A stretch of DNA of 64,000 nucleotides from Jutongia hominis. GTDB taxonomy: Bacteria; Bacillota; Clostridia; Lachnospirales; Lachnospiraceae. Below the pieces are notes generated by a model, which saw only the letters and a program-made list of their open reading frames with translations, had not been told where the DNA came from and made no database searches. Below are positions 27,303-37,177 of this stretch, one piece after another; within the stretch, counting starts at the first letter, position 1; every line of letters starts with the position of its first letter. The position numbers and the translations under genes are program-made. The DNA lies in the NCBI RefSeq assembly GCF_014384965.1, contig NZ_JACRSW010000009.1, positions 97,499 through 161,498 of the forward strand, in the 5' to 3' direction.

Positions 27303-29381
27303 ATGAGAAAAAACAGTACAAAGAAATTCTTTGCAGCATTGTTATCGGCGGCAATGATCCTGACTTCAACAGGCGTGTCAATGATCGATGGTGCAAAGGC
27401 CGATGCAGCAGGAAAAGCAGTCTTAAAACAGGCTAAGAAAACGGTAAGCATCCGGCAGGGAAAGAAAACAACACTCAAGATCACAAAGAAGAACATTAAA
27501 AAAGTAAAGAAGATCATATGGACTTCTAAGAACAAAAAGATCGCAACCGTCAGCAAAAAAGGTGTAGTCAAAGCGGTCAAAGCAGGAAAGACTACAATTA
27601 CGGCAAAAGTAAATTACAAAGCAAAAGGTGCAAAGAAGTTTGCAAACAAGAAGTTAAAATTTACTGTAAAAGTTACGGCAAAGAAAGCCGCAGCGACAAA
27701 AGAACCCGCAGTAAGTAAAACACCTGCAGCTACAGCAAGTCCGGCGCCGGCAGCAACGGCAGCACCGAGTCAGACACCGGCACAGCCGACTTCAAAGAAC
27801 GGCATTGCCATGTATGATTCCGGTAAGATGGATGCAAATCTTACGGCAACAGAGTTGATGAAGAAGATGGGACAGGGCTGGAATCTGGGAAATACATTAG
27901 AAGCCTGTGGAAGTGCAAAAGAGACACAGGGTTTTACACCGGAAGATTTTGAAACATTCTGGCAGAAAGTACCTACTACACAGACAACGATGGATGGAAT
28001 CCACAGCTATGGTATCAATTCGGTGCGTATTCCGGTAGCATGGTCAAACATGATGTCAGACGATGGGAAATACACGATCAATGATGCATATTTTAACCGT
28101 GTAGAAACCGTTATGAACTATGCATTCAAAAACGACATGTATGTCATTCTTAACATCCACTACGATAGTGACTGGTGGGGACAGTTCGGCGACAAAGATG
28201 AGGCAGTCAGACAGCAGGCATGGGATCGTTTTGAAGCATTCTGGACACAGATCGCAAACCGTTATGCAGAATATTCAGAACATCTTGTATTTGAATCTGC
28301 AAACGAGGAACTGGGAGACCGTTTAAATGATGACTGGAAGAAGCAGCAGACAGGAAGTCTTGGAACCGGCGTTCTGACAGAAGACGAATGCTATGAAGTG
28401 ACAAACAAGATCAATCAGAAATTTGTTGACATTGTACGAGCTACAGGCGGAAACAATGTTAAGAGACAGCTTTTGATCGCAGGATATAACACAGATATTG
28501 ATAAGACAGTAGACAGCCGTTTTAAAATGCCTACAGACATTGATGGAAATGGTAAAGATAAGTTAAGCGTATCGATTCATTATTATTCACCAAGTACATA
28601 TTGTATCGCAGAAGATCCTAAGAACAGCTGGGGTTATGATGCAGACTGGGGAACGGATGAGCAGGTTGCTGCATTACATACAGACTTTGACAAAATGTCA
28701 GTCTTTACAAAAGAAGGATATGGCGTGATCATTGGTGAATATGGTGTATGCAGTTCAGCCAAGGAAGGTGTTACAAACTTCTTCAAGGAAGTAGCAACTT
28801 ATGGAAAACAGCTTGGATTTACTCCTGTTCTCTGGGATACCGGTGTTTGGTATAACAGAAAGAGTGGATTATTCAAATTCAAAGATGTTGCTAAAGTATA
28901 CAATGATGTGACCGGCGCAAATGGTGAGATCAAAGATAACATGAAAGAAACCGGACCGGTTAGTGCAAAAGTCATTGAAGATGAATCAACATTGACAAAA
29001 GTTGCTTCATGGGAAGGTACATGGACCAGAACAGACGGTAAGAAGGGCGCATTTGAGACAACAGCTACAGAAGGTGACATTACAGTAGAGACCAACTCTG
29101 CATATTGGCAGATGTTCTTGACATATGACTGGTCAAAACTTACCAATCCGGTGATCCGGTTTACTTTTGGCACTGATAAAACGAGTCAGAAGGCAGATAC
29201 ATTACAGATTGGTTATACGACAAAAGTAGATGGTGGGGCTGATCTTACAAACTTTACCGGTGTGATCGGTAAATGTATCGCATTGTATCCAAGTGATCTG
29301 GAAGAAAATCCATATTTGGAGATCAGTACAACAGCTCCGTTAGCCTCTATTACAAAAGTGGAGATCTTTGATGCAAAGTAG
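27303..29381 (+). CDS. Secreted GH5 endoglucanase with N-terminal Lys-rich Ig-like module
   Basis: A 692-residue secreted enzyme: signal peptide (about 1-30), a Big_2-like lysine-rich module (about 38-130; VSIRQGKKTTLKI to KLKFTVKV), an Ala/Pro/Thr linker (to ~165), then a GH5 catalytic domain (about 180-530). Landmarks are GWNLGNTLEACG, NSVRIPVAW, acid/base E335 in ANEELG and nucleophile E479 in IIGEYG. The C-terminal ~140 residues form a beta-rich domain (WEGTWTRTDG onward) that may bind glycan. It should cut beta-glucans such as cellulose or mannan outside the cell. Here the Lys-rich module is N-terminal, unlike its neighbours. RBS TAGGAGGA. Confidence 0.9.
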   Translation: MRKNSTKKFFAALLSAAMILTSTGVSMIDGAKADAAGKAVLKQAKKTVSIRQGKKTTLKITKKNIKKVKKIIWTSKNKKIATVSKKGVVKAVKAGKTTITAKVNYKAKGAKKFANKKLKFTVKVTAKKAAATKEPAVSKTPAATASPAPAATAAPSQTPAQPTSKNGIAMYDSGKMDANLTATELMKKMGQGWNLGNTLEACGSAKETQGFTPEDFETFWQKVPTTQTTMDGIHSYGINSVRIPVAWSNMMSDDGKYTINDAYFNRVETVMNYAFKNDMYVILNIHYDSDWWGQFGDKDEAVRQQAWDRFEAFWTQIANRYAEYSEHLVFESANEELGDRLNDDWKKQQTGSLGTGVLTEDECYEVTNKINQKFVDIVRATGGNNVKRQLLIAGYNTDIDKTVDSRFKMPTDIDGNGKDKLSVSIHYYSPSTYCIAEDPKNSWGYDADWGTDEQVAALHTDFDKMSVFTKEGYGVIIGEYGVCSSAKEGVTNFFKEVATYGKQLGFTPVLWDTGVWYNRKSGLFKFKDVAKVYNDVTGANGEIKDNMKETGPVSAKVIEDESTLTKVASWEGTWTRTDGKKGAFETTATEGDITVETNSAYWQMFLTYDWSKLTNPVIRFTFGTDKTSQKADTLQIGYTTKVDGGADLTNFTGVIGKCIALYPSDLEENPYLEISTTAPLASITKVEIFDAK

Positions 29382-29542
29382 ATTAATACAAATGGAAATT
29401 AGAGGATGTAATAAAAAAGTGAAATAAAATACGATGGATTTCTTATTGCTGATTATAAGAAATAGAAACATAGTAATAGTATTTTGTTGAAATGGAACCT
29501 GTTGTTTTAGGTTTTTTATACAAGAAAAATGAAAACAGAACG

Positions 29543-29591
29543 AAAAAGCATGAATTTGTTGAAAATGTATGAAACGGATTCATGCTTTTTT
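29543..29591 (+). terminator. Terminator after GH5 (27303)
   Basis: AAAAAGCATGAAT (29543) pairs with ATTCATGCTTTTTT (29578) across a 22-nt loop. A smaller hairpin AACCT...AGGTT followed by TTTTTT lies at about 29490-29516. Together they separate this gene from the next in the 381-bp gap. Confidence 0.7.
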
Positions 29592-29653
29592 ATTCTATAT
29601 CAGAATAGATTGTCAAATTGCACAGAAAAAGCCGAAAAAGAGCAATTGAATTG

Positions 29654-29682
29654 TTGACTTTTGATGGAAAGAACGCTATACT
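29654..29682 (+). promoter_or_regulatory. Sigma-A promoter of LRR protein gene
   Basis: TTGACT (29654-29659), 17 bp and TATACT (29677-29682) lie 80 bp upstream of the ATG at 29763. Confidence 0.75.
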
Positions 29683-29762
29683 ATAGCTTAGGCATGGGAA
29701 AAAGGTGCTCATGCTTCTCTGTTATAGAGAATGAACAATTATAATACACAAGGAGGCAAAAC

Positions 29763-31403
29763 ATGAGAAAAAATTTAACTAAGGCAATTTCAACTACTCT
29801 TGCGGCAGCTATGGTAGTAACTGCCGGTGGATTTGCCGGAGTGGCAAACACAAACGGAAGTACAGCAAAGGCAGCAGATACTACCGCTTCTGCAACAGCA
29901 ACTGCAACACCTGCTGCAACACCTGCAGCATCGTATATGGCTTATACAGCATTTAGTATGGCAGGTCCATGGATCTATCGTTCAGAATGGACAAATGATA
30001 AGTCAGGATTAACAGTAAAGGAATTTTACGATTCAGAGAAATCAAAATGGGGTAGATCAGCATTTGATTACACTAAGAATTATCTTGCAAATAACCTGAC
30101 TAAGGCACAAGAGACAATGGGTCTTCGTGGTCAGGCAAGAGGTGATGCACGTGTTCATTCAGAAGCTACGATTAAGGATGCTGCTATGACAACTAACGGT
30201 GAGTGGACAGCAGAAATAACAAACTTAGATACAACACAGTATAAAGTTGTAGGCGATTCATACTATGATGTGCTTCATATTTCTACGGATATTCCATTGA
30301 CCATGAAAAACGTAAAATGTACAAATGTAAAAGTTTCTGTCGATGACAAGCAGATTTTAGAATTAAAAGAAGCTTTCCCAAATACACAGGCGTCAGATAA
30401 ACAGGGTAGTGGTAATAAGGGATATTATGACTTTATGATCATTGATAACTACGCAGACAGTCATGGTGTAGAAGGTAAAGCTCTTCGCCCAATTGATAAG
30501 ACCACAGGCAAGTTAAATACCGAAATCAACGCTATGCCTGCAAAGAGCTTGAAGATTACATTTACAATCAGCGGCGTAGACTTTGTAACTGCTAAAAAGG
30601 AGGTTGTAGTTGACAACGGTCCTACTGTTGGTTCTACTTTTGTGGATAATGGTGTGAAGTATGTTGTTACAAAGAGAACAAAGACAAATAACAGTAAAGG
30701 TACAGTCGCTGTAGCAGGACTTGCTACAAAGAAAGCAGACTTTACGACCGCTGCTACTGCAAAGACAACAGAAGGAACAACTGTTTTGAATTATGATGTA
30801 ACAGGTATCGCTGATAACGCATTTGCAAAGGATACAACGATCAAGACTGTTACACTTGGTGATACAATTAAAACAGTTGGTGAAGCAGCATTTAAAGGTT
30901 GTACAAAACTTACAAAAGTTACATACAATAAGAACATCACAAAGATTGCTGATGATACATTTAACGGATGCAAGAGCATAAAGAGCTTTAAGCTTTCAAG
31001 CGGCATTAAGAGTATTGGCGAAGCAGCATTTAAGAATTGTACGGCATTAAAGAGCTTCAAACTTACTAAGAATGTAAAATCTGTTGGAGCATCTGCATTC
31101 AGCGGTTGCAAGAAACTTTCTAAGTTCACATACAACAGCACAGTAAAGAGTGTAGCTGGTTCTACATTTAAGGATTGTACTTCACTTAAGTCAATCAAAC
31201 TCGGTAAGAAAGTTAAGAAGATTGGTGGATCTGCATTCGCAGGTTGCAAGAAACTTAGCAAGATTACAGTAAGCCAGAAAGTAAAAGTTTCTAAGAAAGC
31301 ATTCAAGGGATGCAAGAAGACAATTAAAGTTTCTGGTAAGAAAGCATATGTAAAATATACTAAGAAGCAGATCAAGAAAGCCGGATACAAGAAAGTAAAA
31401 TAA
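29763..31403 (+). CDS. Secreted LRR_5 (BspA-like) protein with N-terminal beta domain
   Basis: A 546-residue secreted protein. The signal peptide (about 1-36) is followed by a short Ala/Thr/Pro stretch. A ~230-residue beta-rich domain (about 50-285; YMAYTAFSMAGPWIYRSEW) could be a carbohydrate-binding module. From ~345 a run of LRR_5 repeats (GEAAFKGCTKLTKVTYNKNITKIADDTFNGC) runs to the end. The C-terminus is lysine-rich (YTKKQIKKAGYKKVK). There is no catalytic motif and no covalent anchor signal. With the GH5 genes around it, a fibre-binding or surface scaffold role is likely but not shown. It has its own promoter (29654). RBS AGGAGG. Confidence 0.82.
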   Translation: MRKNLTKAISTTLAAAMVVTAGGFAGVANTNGSTAKAADTTASATATATPAATPAASYMAYTAFSMAGPWIYRSEWTNDKSGLTVKEFYDSEKSKWGRSAFDYTKNYLANNLTKAQETMGLRGQARGDARVHSEATIKDAAMTTNGEWTAEITNLDTTQYKVVGDSYYDVLHISTDIPLTMKNVKCTNVKVSVDDKQILELKEAFPNTQASDKQGSGNKGYYDFMIIDNYADSHGVEGKALRPIDKTTGKLNTEINAMPAKSLKITFTISGVDFVTAKKEVVVDNGPTVGSTFVDNGVKYVVTKRTKTNNSKGTVAVAGLATKKADFTTAATAKTTEGTTVLNYDVTGIADNAFAKDTTIKTVTLGDTIKTVGEAAFKGCTKLTKVTYNKNITKIADDTFNGCKSIKSFKLSSGIKSIGEAAFKNCTALKSFKLTKNVKSVGASAFSGCKKLSKFTYNSTVKSVAGSTFKDCTSLKSIKLGKKVKKIGGSAFAGCKKLSKITVSQKVKVSKKAFKGCKKTIKVSGKKAYVKYTKKQIKKAGYKKVK

Positions 31404-31526
31404 TTTCTATCTGTTAAGATGTGATATATGTCATATGAAAGTTGAAAAATGCTATAGATAGAATATATGAGCTTATAATAGGATGCTTTCAAAAAAATCG
31501 TATGAGATTATATGAGTGAAAACACA

Positions 31527-31562
31527 GACTCTGTTGGCTGAAATTTGTCGGCAGAGTTTGTT
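31527..31562 (+). terminator. Hairpin upstream of GH5 (31598)
   Basis: CAGACTCTGTTGGC pairs with GTCGGCAGAGTTTG with G-U pairs across a short AT loop. It lies just before the RBS of the next gene, so it is either a weak terminator for the LRR gene or a leader structure. Confidence 0.4.
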
Positions 31563-31597
31563 GCTTAAGAATGAAACAGAAAGAATGAGGATAAAAT

Positions 31598-33823
31598 ATG
31601 AGAAAATGGAGTAAAGCGATTGCTTTTATGATGACAGCGGCTTTGGCGGTTGGGTCGCTTAGTGTCGGACCGGTCGTACAAAAAGCTGATGCAGCAGACC
31701 GAATCGGAACCTATATGAGTTGGGATGATGATCAGACTACAAAAGATATAAAGATTCCGGTAAATCCACAGACGTTCCGTGATCTGTCAGGTACAGAGAT
31801 TATTGAAGAGATGGGAATTGGCTGGATCTTAGGAAATACATTTGATTCCCATACAAACCAGACTCCGGGTGAAACAGCGTGGGGAGCACCGGTTACTACA
31901 AAGAAGATGATTAAAGCCGTGCATGATTTAGGCTTTAATACTATCCGTATTCCGGTTACCTGGGGAACGATGGTTAAGGATGATGGATCAATTGATGCAG
32001 CGTGGATCAGCCGTGTAGAGGATGTGATCAATTATTGCATGGATGAAGATATGTATGTGATTTTGAATGCACATCATGATGGTGCAGATAATGTTGGTAC
32101 AGACAAAGAGGGCAAATCAGTTCATGGATGGATTGATATTAGCGGAACAGATGAAGAGTTTGCTGCTGTAGAAGCAAAGTATCAGAAGATGTGGGCAAGC
32201 ATTGCAAACTATTTTAAGAATTATGATGAGCACCTGATCTTTGAGTCTATGAATGAGGTGTACTCCGGATCGGGAGATACAAATCTGCAGAAGGACATGG
32301 AACGCATTAACAAATTAAACAAGACATTTGGTGCGGCTGTACGTAGCACAGGATCAAATAATGCCAAGAGATGGCTTTTATTGGCATCACGCAATACCAA
32401 TATTAAGTCATTGTATAAAAATGCTGACAAATTTGAAATTCCGAATGATGGCACGGATCGTTATATGGTATCTGTTCATGATTATGACGATTTTAAGATC
32501 GGTGGTTATACGGATTCGATGAATGAAAGCAAGTCAGATTCATATGCAAATCAATTTAAAAAATTAAAAGCTGCATTTGTAGATAAGGGGATTCCTGTGG
32601 TTGTCGGAGAGTGTGGATTCCGTGGAGGATCTGACAGAACATATAAGTTTGAAGGCGTTAGCTATATGCTGAAAAAATACGGTTTGGCAGGATGTATATG
32701 GGATAATCATGGAACTCAGGGAACTACGGATAATTATGAAATATTCGACAGAGAACAATGTGCACCGTATAATAAAAACTATACAGATGGTGTCATGAGA
32801 GGTTTCTATACGGATAGCGATGATTCGCAGTTGAACGAAAAAACGACGGTAAGTGCAATGACATCTTTAGATCTTGATAAAGATAGTGTGTCTATAGCAG
32901 TAGGATCCGTGGAGAAGGTTACAGCAACAACTGCTCCGGCAGACAACAATGATGTTGTTCTTTGGAAATCAGATAACAGCCGTGTTGCTTCTGTATCAAA
33001 TGGTAGAATTCATGCAAGAAGAATCGGTACGGCAACGATCACAGCATATGCACAGAGTGGTGCGGTAGAAAAGAAAATTACCGTTACGGTTACAAAGAAA
33101 ACATTAGAAAAAGAAACAACAGATATTCAGACAGATTATGATGCATTTAAATTTGAAAAATTTGAGTATGAAACAAATGATCAGGGACTTTTGGTATCTC
33201 CTGTTGCTTATCTGAATGCATCAGCAGTACCGGCAAGCAATGGTGCCGTTACATTTGAATCATCAGATGAAAATGTTGTTTCTGTATCATCCACAGGCAA
33301 ACTTCTTGGCTATGGTTATGGTAAAGCGGTAATCACTTTGACGGCAACAGATGGATTTACAAAAGAGATCCCTGTATCGATCATTGATCCGAATGCAACA
33401 CCGGAACCAAGTGCAACATCGACAACAACACCGATTGTTCAGCCAAGTGTTCAGCCGGGTAGCATTCCAAGCAACCAGCCAACAGCCGGTACAAGTGCAG
33501 AACCAACAGTAAACCTTAAAGATGAGGTAAAGAAGACAACTAAGAATGCATGCGTTAAAGTGAAGGCAAAGAAGGCTAAGGTTACTGTAAAGAAGGGTAA
33601 GAAAAACACCTTAAAGTTTACGGTTATTGCAAAGAACAAAAAAGCAAAGACAACAGACAAGATGAAAGTTTCTGTAAAGAATAAGAAGATTGTATCTGTG
33701 ACAAAGAAAACATTGAAAAAAGGCAATGCAAGTGTTACGATAAAAGCAAAGAAAAAAGGAAGCACAAAAGTTACGGTTAAAGTAGGCAAAAAATCAGCCA
33801 AAGTAACTGTAAAAGTAAAATAG
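31598..33823 (+). CDS. Secreted GH5 endoglucanase with Big_2 domains and Lys-rich C-terminus
   Basis: A 741-residue secreted enzyme: signal peptide (1-33), GH5 catalytic domain (about 60-400) with GIGWILGNTFDSH, acid/base E220 in FESMNEVY and nucleophile E338 in VVGECG. Big_2-like domains (about 425-510 and 520-600; VASVSNGRIHARRIGTATITAY) follow. A Pro/Ser/Thr linker leads to the lysine-rich terminal module ending KSAKVTVKVK. The substrate is probably cellulose or another beta-1,4-glucan or mannan. There is no dockerin, LPxTG or SLH; the basic module may hold it to anionic wall polymers (inference). RBS GAGG. Confidence 0.91.
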   Translation: MRKWSKAIAFMMTAALAVGSLSVGPVVQKADAADRIGTYMSWDDDQTTKDIKIPVNPQTFRDLSGTEIIEEMGIGWILGNTFDSHTNQTPGETAWGAPVTTKKMIKAVHDLGFNTIRIPVTWGTMVKDDGSIDAAWISRVEDVINYCMDEDMYVILNAHHDGADNVGTDKEGKSVHGWIDISGTDEEFAAVEAKYQKMWASIANYFKNYDEHLIFESMNEVYSGSGDTNLQKDMERINKLNKTFGAAVRSTGSNNAKRWLLLASRNTNIKSLYKNADKFEIPNDGTDRYMVSVHDYDDFKIGGYTDSMNESKSDSYANQFKKLKAAFVDKGIPVVVGECGFRGGSDRTYKFEGVSYMLKKYGLAGCIWDNHGTQGTTDNYEIFDREQCAPYNKNYTDGVMRGFYTDSDDSQLNEKTTVSAMTSLDLDKDSVSIAVGSVEKVTATTAPADNNDVVLWKSDNSRVASVSNGRIHARRIGTATITAYAQSGAVEKKITVTVTKKTLEKETTDIQTDYDAFKFEKFEYETNDQGLLVSPVAYLNASAVPASNGAVTFESSDENVVSVSSTGKLLGYGYGKAVITLTATDGFTKEIPVSIIDPNATPEPSATSTTTPIVQPSVQPGSIPSNQPTAGTSAEPTVNLKDEVKKTTKNACVKVKAKKAKVTVKKGKKNTLKFTVIAKNKKAKTTDKMKVSVKNKKIVSVTKKTLKKGNASVTIKAKKKGSTKVTVKVGKKSAKVTVKVK

Positions 33824-33833
33824 GGTTACAGTG

Positions 33834-33862
33834 CGTTGCTATGGCATAAAGTCATAGCAACG
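33834..33862 (+). terminator. Hairpin between two GH5 genes
   Basis: CGTTGCTATG and CATAGCAACG form a 10-bp stem directly after the GH5 stop. No T-run follows, so read-through into the next GH5 gene (97 bp away) is possible. Confidence 0.45.
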
Positions 33863-33920
33863 TGGTTGTACATAAATATCGGCAGCAAATCTGCCGGATA
33901 GAGGAAGAAAGGAGAAAATA

Positions 33921-36713
33921 ATGAGAAAACATTTTAAATGTATTTCAAGTATCGCATTATCACTTGCATTAGTGACAACGTCGGTATTTGCGGGCGCAAA
34001 TTTAGGCACAAAAAATGTTGCTAAAGCGTCATCATTATCTACTATGACATCAGCAGATGTTGAGACACCGGATAATCCACAGAGATTTACGGATTTAAAC
34101 AGCGACCAGATGATCAAAGCAATGGGTACAGGCTGGAACCTTGGTAACACATTTGATGGTCATACAGGTATGATGCCATCAGAGACATCATGGCAGACTG
34201 TAGCTACAACAAAGAAACTGATCAAGGAGGTACATGATAAGGGATTTAACACAATCCGTATTCCATGTACATGGGGAAAAAAGATTACCGAAAAAGACGG
34301 CAAATATGTGATCAATGAAACATGGTTAAGCCGTATTCAGGATGTTGTTGATTATGCTGTAGAGCAGAACATGTATGTGATCATCAATGTTCATCATGAT
34401 GGTGCAAACTCAGATGGATGGCTTAAATTAAAGTCGACCGGTGATGAGTTACAAAAAGTATATGATGAGTATGAGTCAGTATGGACAACTCTTGCAACAA
34501 GATTTAAGAATTACAATGAACATCTGATCTTTGAAGCATTAAATGAGCCTCAGAGCGGAAGCTGGAATAGCAGCGAAGCTAATGAAGCATTCGGTGAAAA
34601 TCTTAACAAAGCAAATCAGATTTTCGTCGACACAGTTCGTAAGAGCGGTGGAAACAATGCGAACAGATGGTTAATGGTAACACCATGGGGAACAAATATC
34701 GGTAAATTACTCTCATCTAATTCCGGTTTTGTTATGCCGACAGATAAAAGAAGTGAAAGCCGTTTAATGATTTCCGTACATAACTATGCACCTACAAATA
34801 AGTGTCTGGACGGATCTCCGAGAGAAGAGAACGATATTACATTATCGGATGTTACAAACAGTTATAAATCGTCATTTGAATCATTGAATGAAAAATTCAT
34901 TTCTAAGGGCATTCCTGTTGTTCTTGGCGAATATGGTGCTGTAGATAAAGATAATAATGGTAATCGTGCTCTTTATACAGAAGCATTGAACTACCTTGCA
35001 AAACAGAACAAAGTAGTTCCTGTATACTGGGATGATGGTGGAATTGATAACAATGCCTTTGCACTCTTTGACAGAACAGAATGTGCACGACGTACAGGAT
35101 ATGAAGAGATTTCGAAAGCATTGACGCGTGGTTTCTTTACAACAACTGATTATAAGAGTATTCCTGATCGCACAACAGCAGAAACTCCTGCAATTACAAA
35201 GATCACAAGCTTTGACCTGAGTGATTCGGAAGTATCTATGGAATGCAATACAACAAAGACAATCACAACAAAGAATGTTACACCTGAGGCAAATGATGAT
35301 GTAATCCTTTGGAAGTCTGATGATGCATTAGTTGCATCTGTATACAATGGCGTGATCACAGCACGTGGAATCGGCACGACAACGATCACAGCATATTCGC
35401 AGGAAGACGAAAGTGTCTTAAAGACTGTGAAAGTAACCGTAACAAAAGAATCCGCAGCAGATGGCAAACAGCCAACATTAATGTACAAGAGTTCTGATGA
35501 ATCCGTAGCTACGGTATCTACTACCGGTAAAGTGGTTGGTATCAGCCTTGGTACAGCAGTGATCACGGTAACAGCAAGCACAGGTGAAGAAAAAGAAATC
35601 CCTGTTAAGATTGCAGAAGCAAAATGGGATGCCACAAAGCTGAGAGCAAAATTATATGTATACTATCAGGATTCTAAGTTCTATGAAAATGTAGGATCTA
35701 CAGATGAAGTGACGATCACAGGTGATGGTACTTACAATCTGAAATTTGACTGTGATACTGATCTTCCTGCATCAGCAGCAGAAGCCGGTGTATCTACATT
35801 AAGAGACTTTGGTTCCATCTATATCAAAGATGCCGATGTGGATGATGGTCTGATCAATAAATCAGTGATCAAAAAAGGTAAGATCCACTATAACAGTATC
35901 AAAGTAAATGGTAAGGAACTTACTATTAAAGATCCTAACAATTCAAAGAGTCTGATTAAGTCTAATAGAGTATTAGATACAGGTAATCCTTTGAATGCAT
36001 GGGATGGTAGTGTTGTTGATACAACAGATGGTCTTGTATCAGTAGATACAAAGAATTATCGTATCAACTTCCCTGGTATTGAGGACCCAAAGACAATTGA
36101 AGTAAACTTTACATTGTCAGATCTTATCAACTATGATAAAAAACCATTTGGTACTCCGTTAGAGTCAACCGGAGAAGACACGGTTGTATTACCAACTGTT
36201 ACAAAGAAGTGTGAGGCAATTAAGACAAGCGTAGAAGCTGTAGAGATTGATCAGGAAGGACATTGTTTCCTGAATGGACACTATCAGAAAGCATCAACAC
36301 AGACAACAGTAGCACCTTCAACACAGCCGACAGTGGCACCTTCACAGACACCGGCTGCTTCGGTACAGCCTTCACAGAAACCAGCTGCTTCAGTACAGCC
36401 TTCGCAGAAGCCGGTTGTAAAGAAGACTACAAAGAATGCTTGCACAAAGGTGAAAGCGAAAAAGACTAAAGTTACTATAAAGAAGGGTAAGAAAGCTACA
36501 CTTAAGTTCACAGTAACAGCTAAGAATAAGAAAGCTAAGACAACAGATAAGATGAAAGTTTCTGTAAAGAATAAGAAGATTGTCACAGTATCTAAGAAGA
36601 AACTTTCTAAGGGTTCTGCTACAGTCACCGTAAAAGGTAAAAAGAAAGGCAGTACAAAAGTAACAGTTAAGATTGGCAAGAAGTCAGCAAAAGTTACAGT
36701 CAAAGTAAAATAA
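33921..36713 (+). CDS. Secreted multidomain GH5 endoglucanase with Lys-rich C-terminus
   Basis: A 930-residue secreted enzyme: signal peptide (about 1-33), GH5 domain (about 55-405) with GTGWNLGNTFDGH, acid/base E209 in FEALNEP and nucleophile E337 in VLGEYG. Big_2-like segments follow (about 430-570). A ~210-residue beta-rich region (about 570-785; AKLYVYYQDSKFYEN) resembles a carbohydrate-binding module. Next is a linker with PSQKPAASVQ repeats and the ~97-residue lysine-rich module. Linker and terminal module are nearly identical at DNA level to those of the protein at 37178. It is followed by a strong terminator at 36748. RBS AAAGGAG. Confidence 0.91.
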   Translation: MRKHFKCISSIALSLALVTTSVFAGANLGTKNVAKASSLSTMTSADVETPDNPQRFTDLNSDQMIKAMGTGWNLGNTFDGHTGMMPSETSWQTVATTKKLIKEVHDKGFNTIRIPCTWGKKITEKDGKYVINETWLSRIQDVVDYAVEQNMYVIINVHHDGANSDGWLKLKSTGDELQKVYDEYESVWTTLATRFKNYNEHLIFEALNEPQSGSWNSSEANEAFGENLNKANQIFVDTVRKSGGNNANRWLMVTPWGTNIGKLLSSNSGFVMPTDKRSESRLMISVHNYAPTNKCLDGSPREENDITLSDVTNSYKSSFESLNEKFISKGIPVVLGEYGAVDKDNNGNRALYTEALNYLAKQNKVVPVYWDDGGIDNNAFALFDRTECARRTGYEEISKALTRGFFTTTDYKSIPDRTTAETPAITKITSFDLSDSEVSMECNTTKTITTKNVTPEANDDVILWKSDDALVASVYNGVITARGIGTTTITAYSQEDESVLKTVKVTVTKESAADGKQPTLMYKSSDESVATVSTTGKVVGISLGTAVITVTASTGEEKEIPVKIAEAKWDATKLRAKLYVYYQDSKFYENVGSTDEVTITGDGTYNLKFDCDTDLPASAAEAGVSTLRDFGSIYIKDADVDDGLINKSVIKKGKIHYNSIKVNGKELTIKDPNNSKSLIKSNRVLDTGNPLNAWDGSVVDTTDGLVSVDTKNYRINFPGIEDPKTIEVNFTLSDLINYDKKPFGTPLESTGEDTVVLPTVTKKCEAIKTSVEAVEIDQEGHCFLNGHYQKASTQTTVAPSTQPTVAPSQTPAASVQPSQKPAASVQPSQKPVVKKTTKNACTKVKAKKTKVTIKKGKKATLKFTVTAKNKKAKTTDKMKVSVKNKKIVTVSKKKLSKGSATVTVKGKKKGSTKVTVKIGKKSAKVTVKVK

Positions 36714-36747
36714 TCGGATTATTGCCAATTAATAAGATGATTTTTAG

Positions 36748-36781
36748 AAAAGGGCATTGCAATTTGTTGCAATGCCCTTTT
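36748..36781 (+). terminator. Strong terminator after GH5 (33921)
   Basis: AAAAGGGCATTGCAA and TTGCAATGCCCTTTT form a perfect 15-bp stem with a 4-nt loop. The rest of the gap to 37177 is AT-rich, with a possible -10 (TATACT at 37065-37070) and AAGGAGGAAAG just before the next ATG. Confidence 0.88.
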
Positions 36782-37177
36782 GGTACTCTTATGATCAGGT
36801 TCTATAGTAAGAAGGAAGCCAAAAGCCGGTGATATGATTTTTACTGCCGGAGTAAAGGAAAGAATATGTCATTGTTTTGACACAAAGTTGTTAAAGGATT
36901 AGTAGATTTGCATGGAAAAAAAGGAAAACGCAGAGAAAAATGTCGAAAAAACAAATGAAATCCTAAACGAAATATAAAAAGAAAAAGTTGTAGTGTGAAA
37001 ATTGCACAAAAAATACACATGCTAATTGTGCAATATGTCTGTTCCATGAAAACGTAAAATTTGCTATACTAATGTACAAGGATATGATAGCAACGAGGGA
37101 AGCGGACGTCCTGAATTGTATCATCATAATCTAAAATACCCCGAAGTGGGACAAATAATAAGGAGGAAAGATTTGTT

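Noticed and set aside
36284..36703. Hydrophobic minus-strand ORFs opposite the lysine-rich modules (also near 33451, 38287 and 42827)
   Set aside because: They are antisense shadows: AAG/AAA lysine codons read as CTT/TTT on the other strand. There is no RBS.
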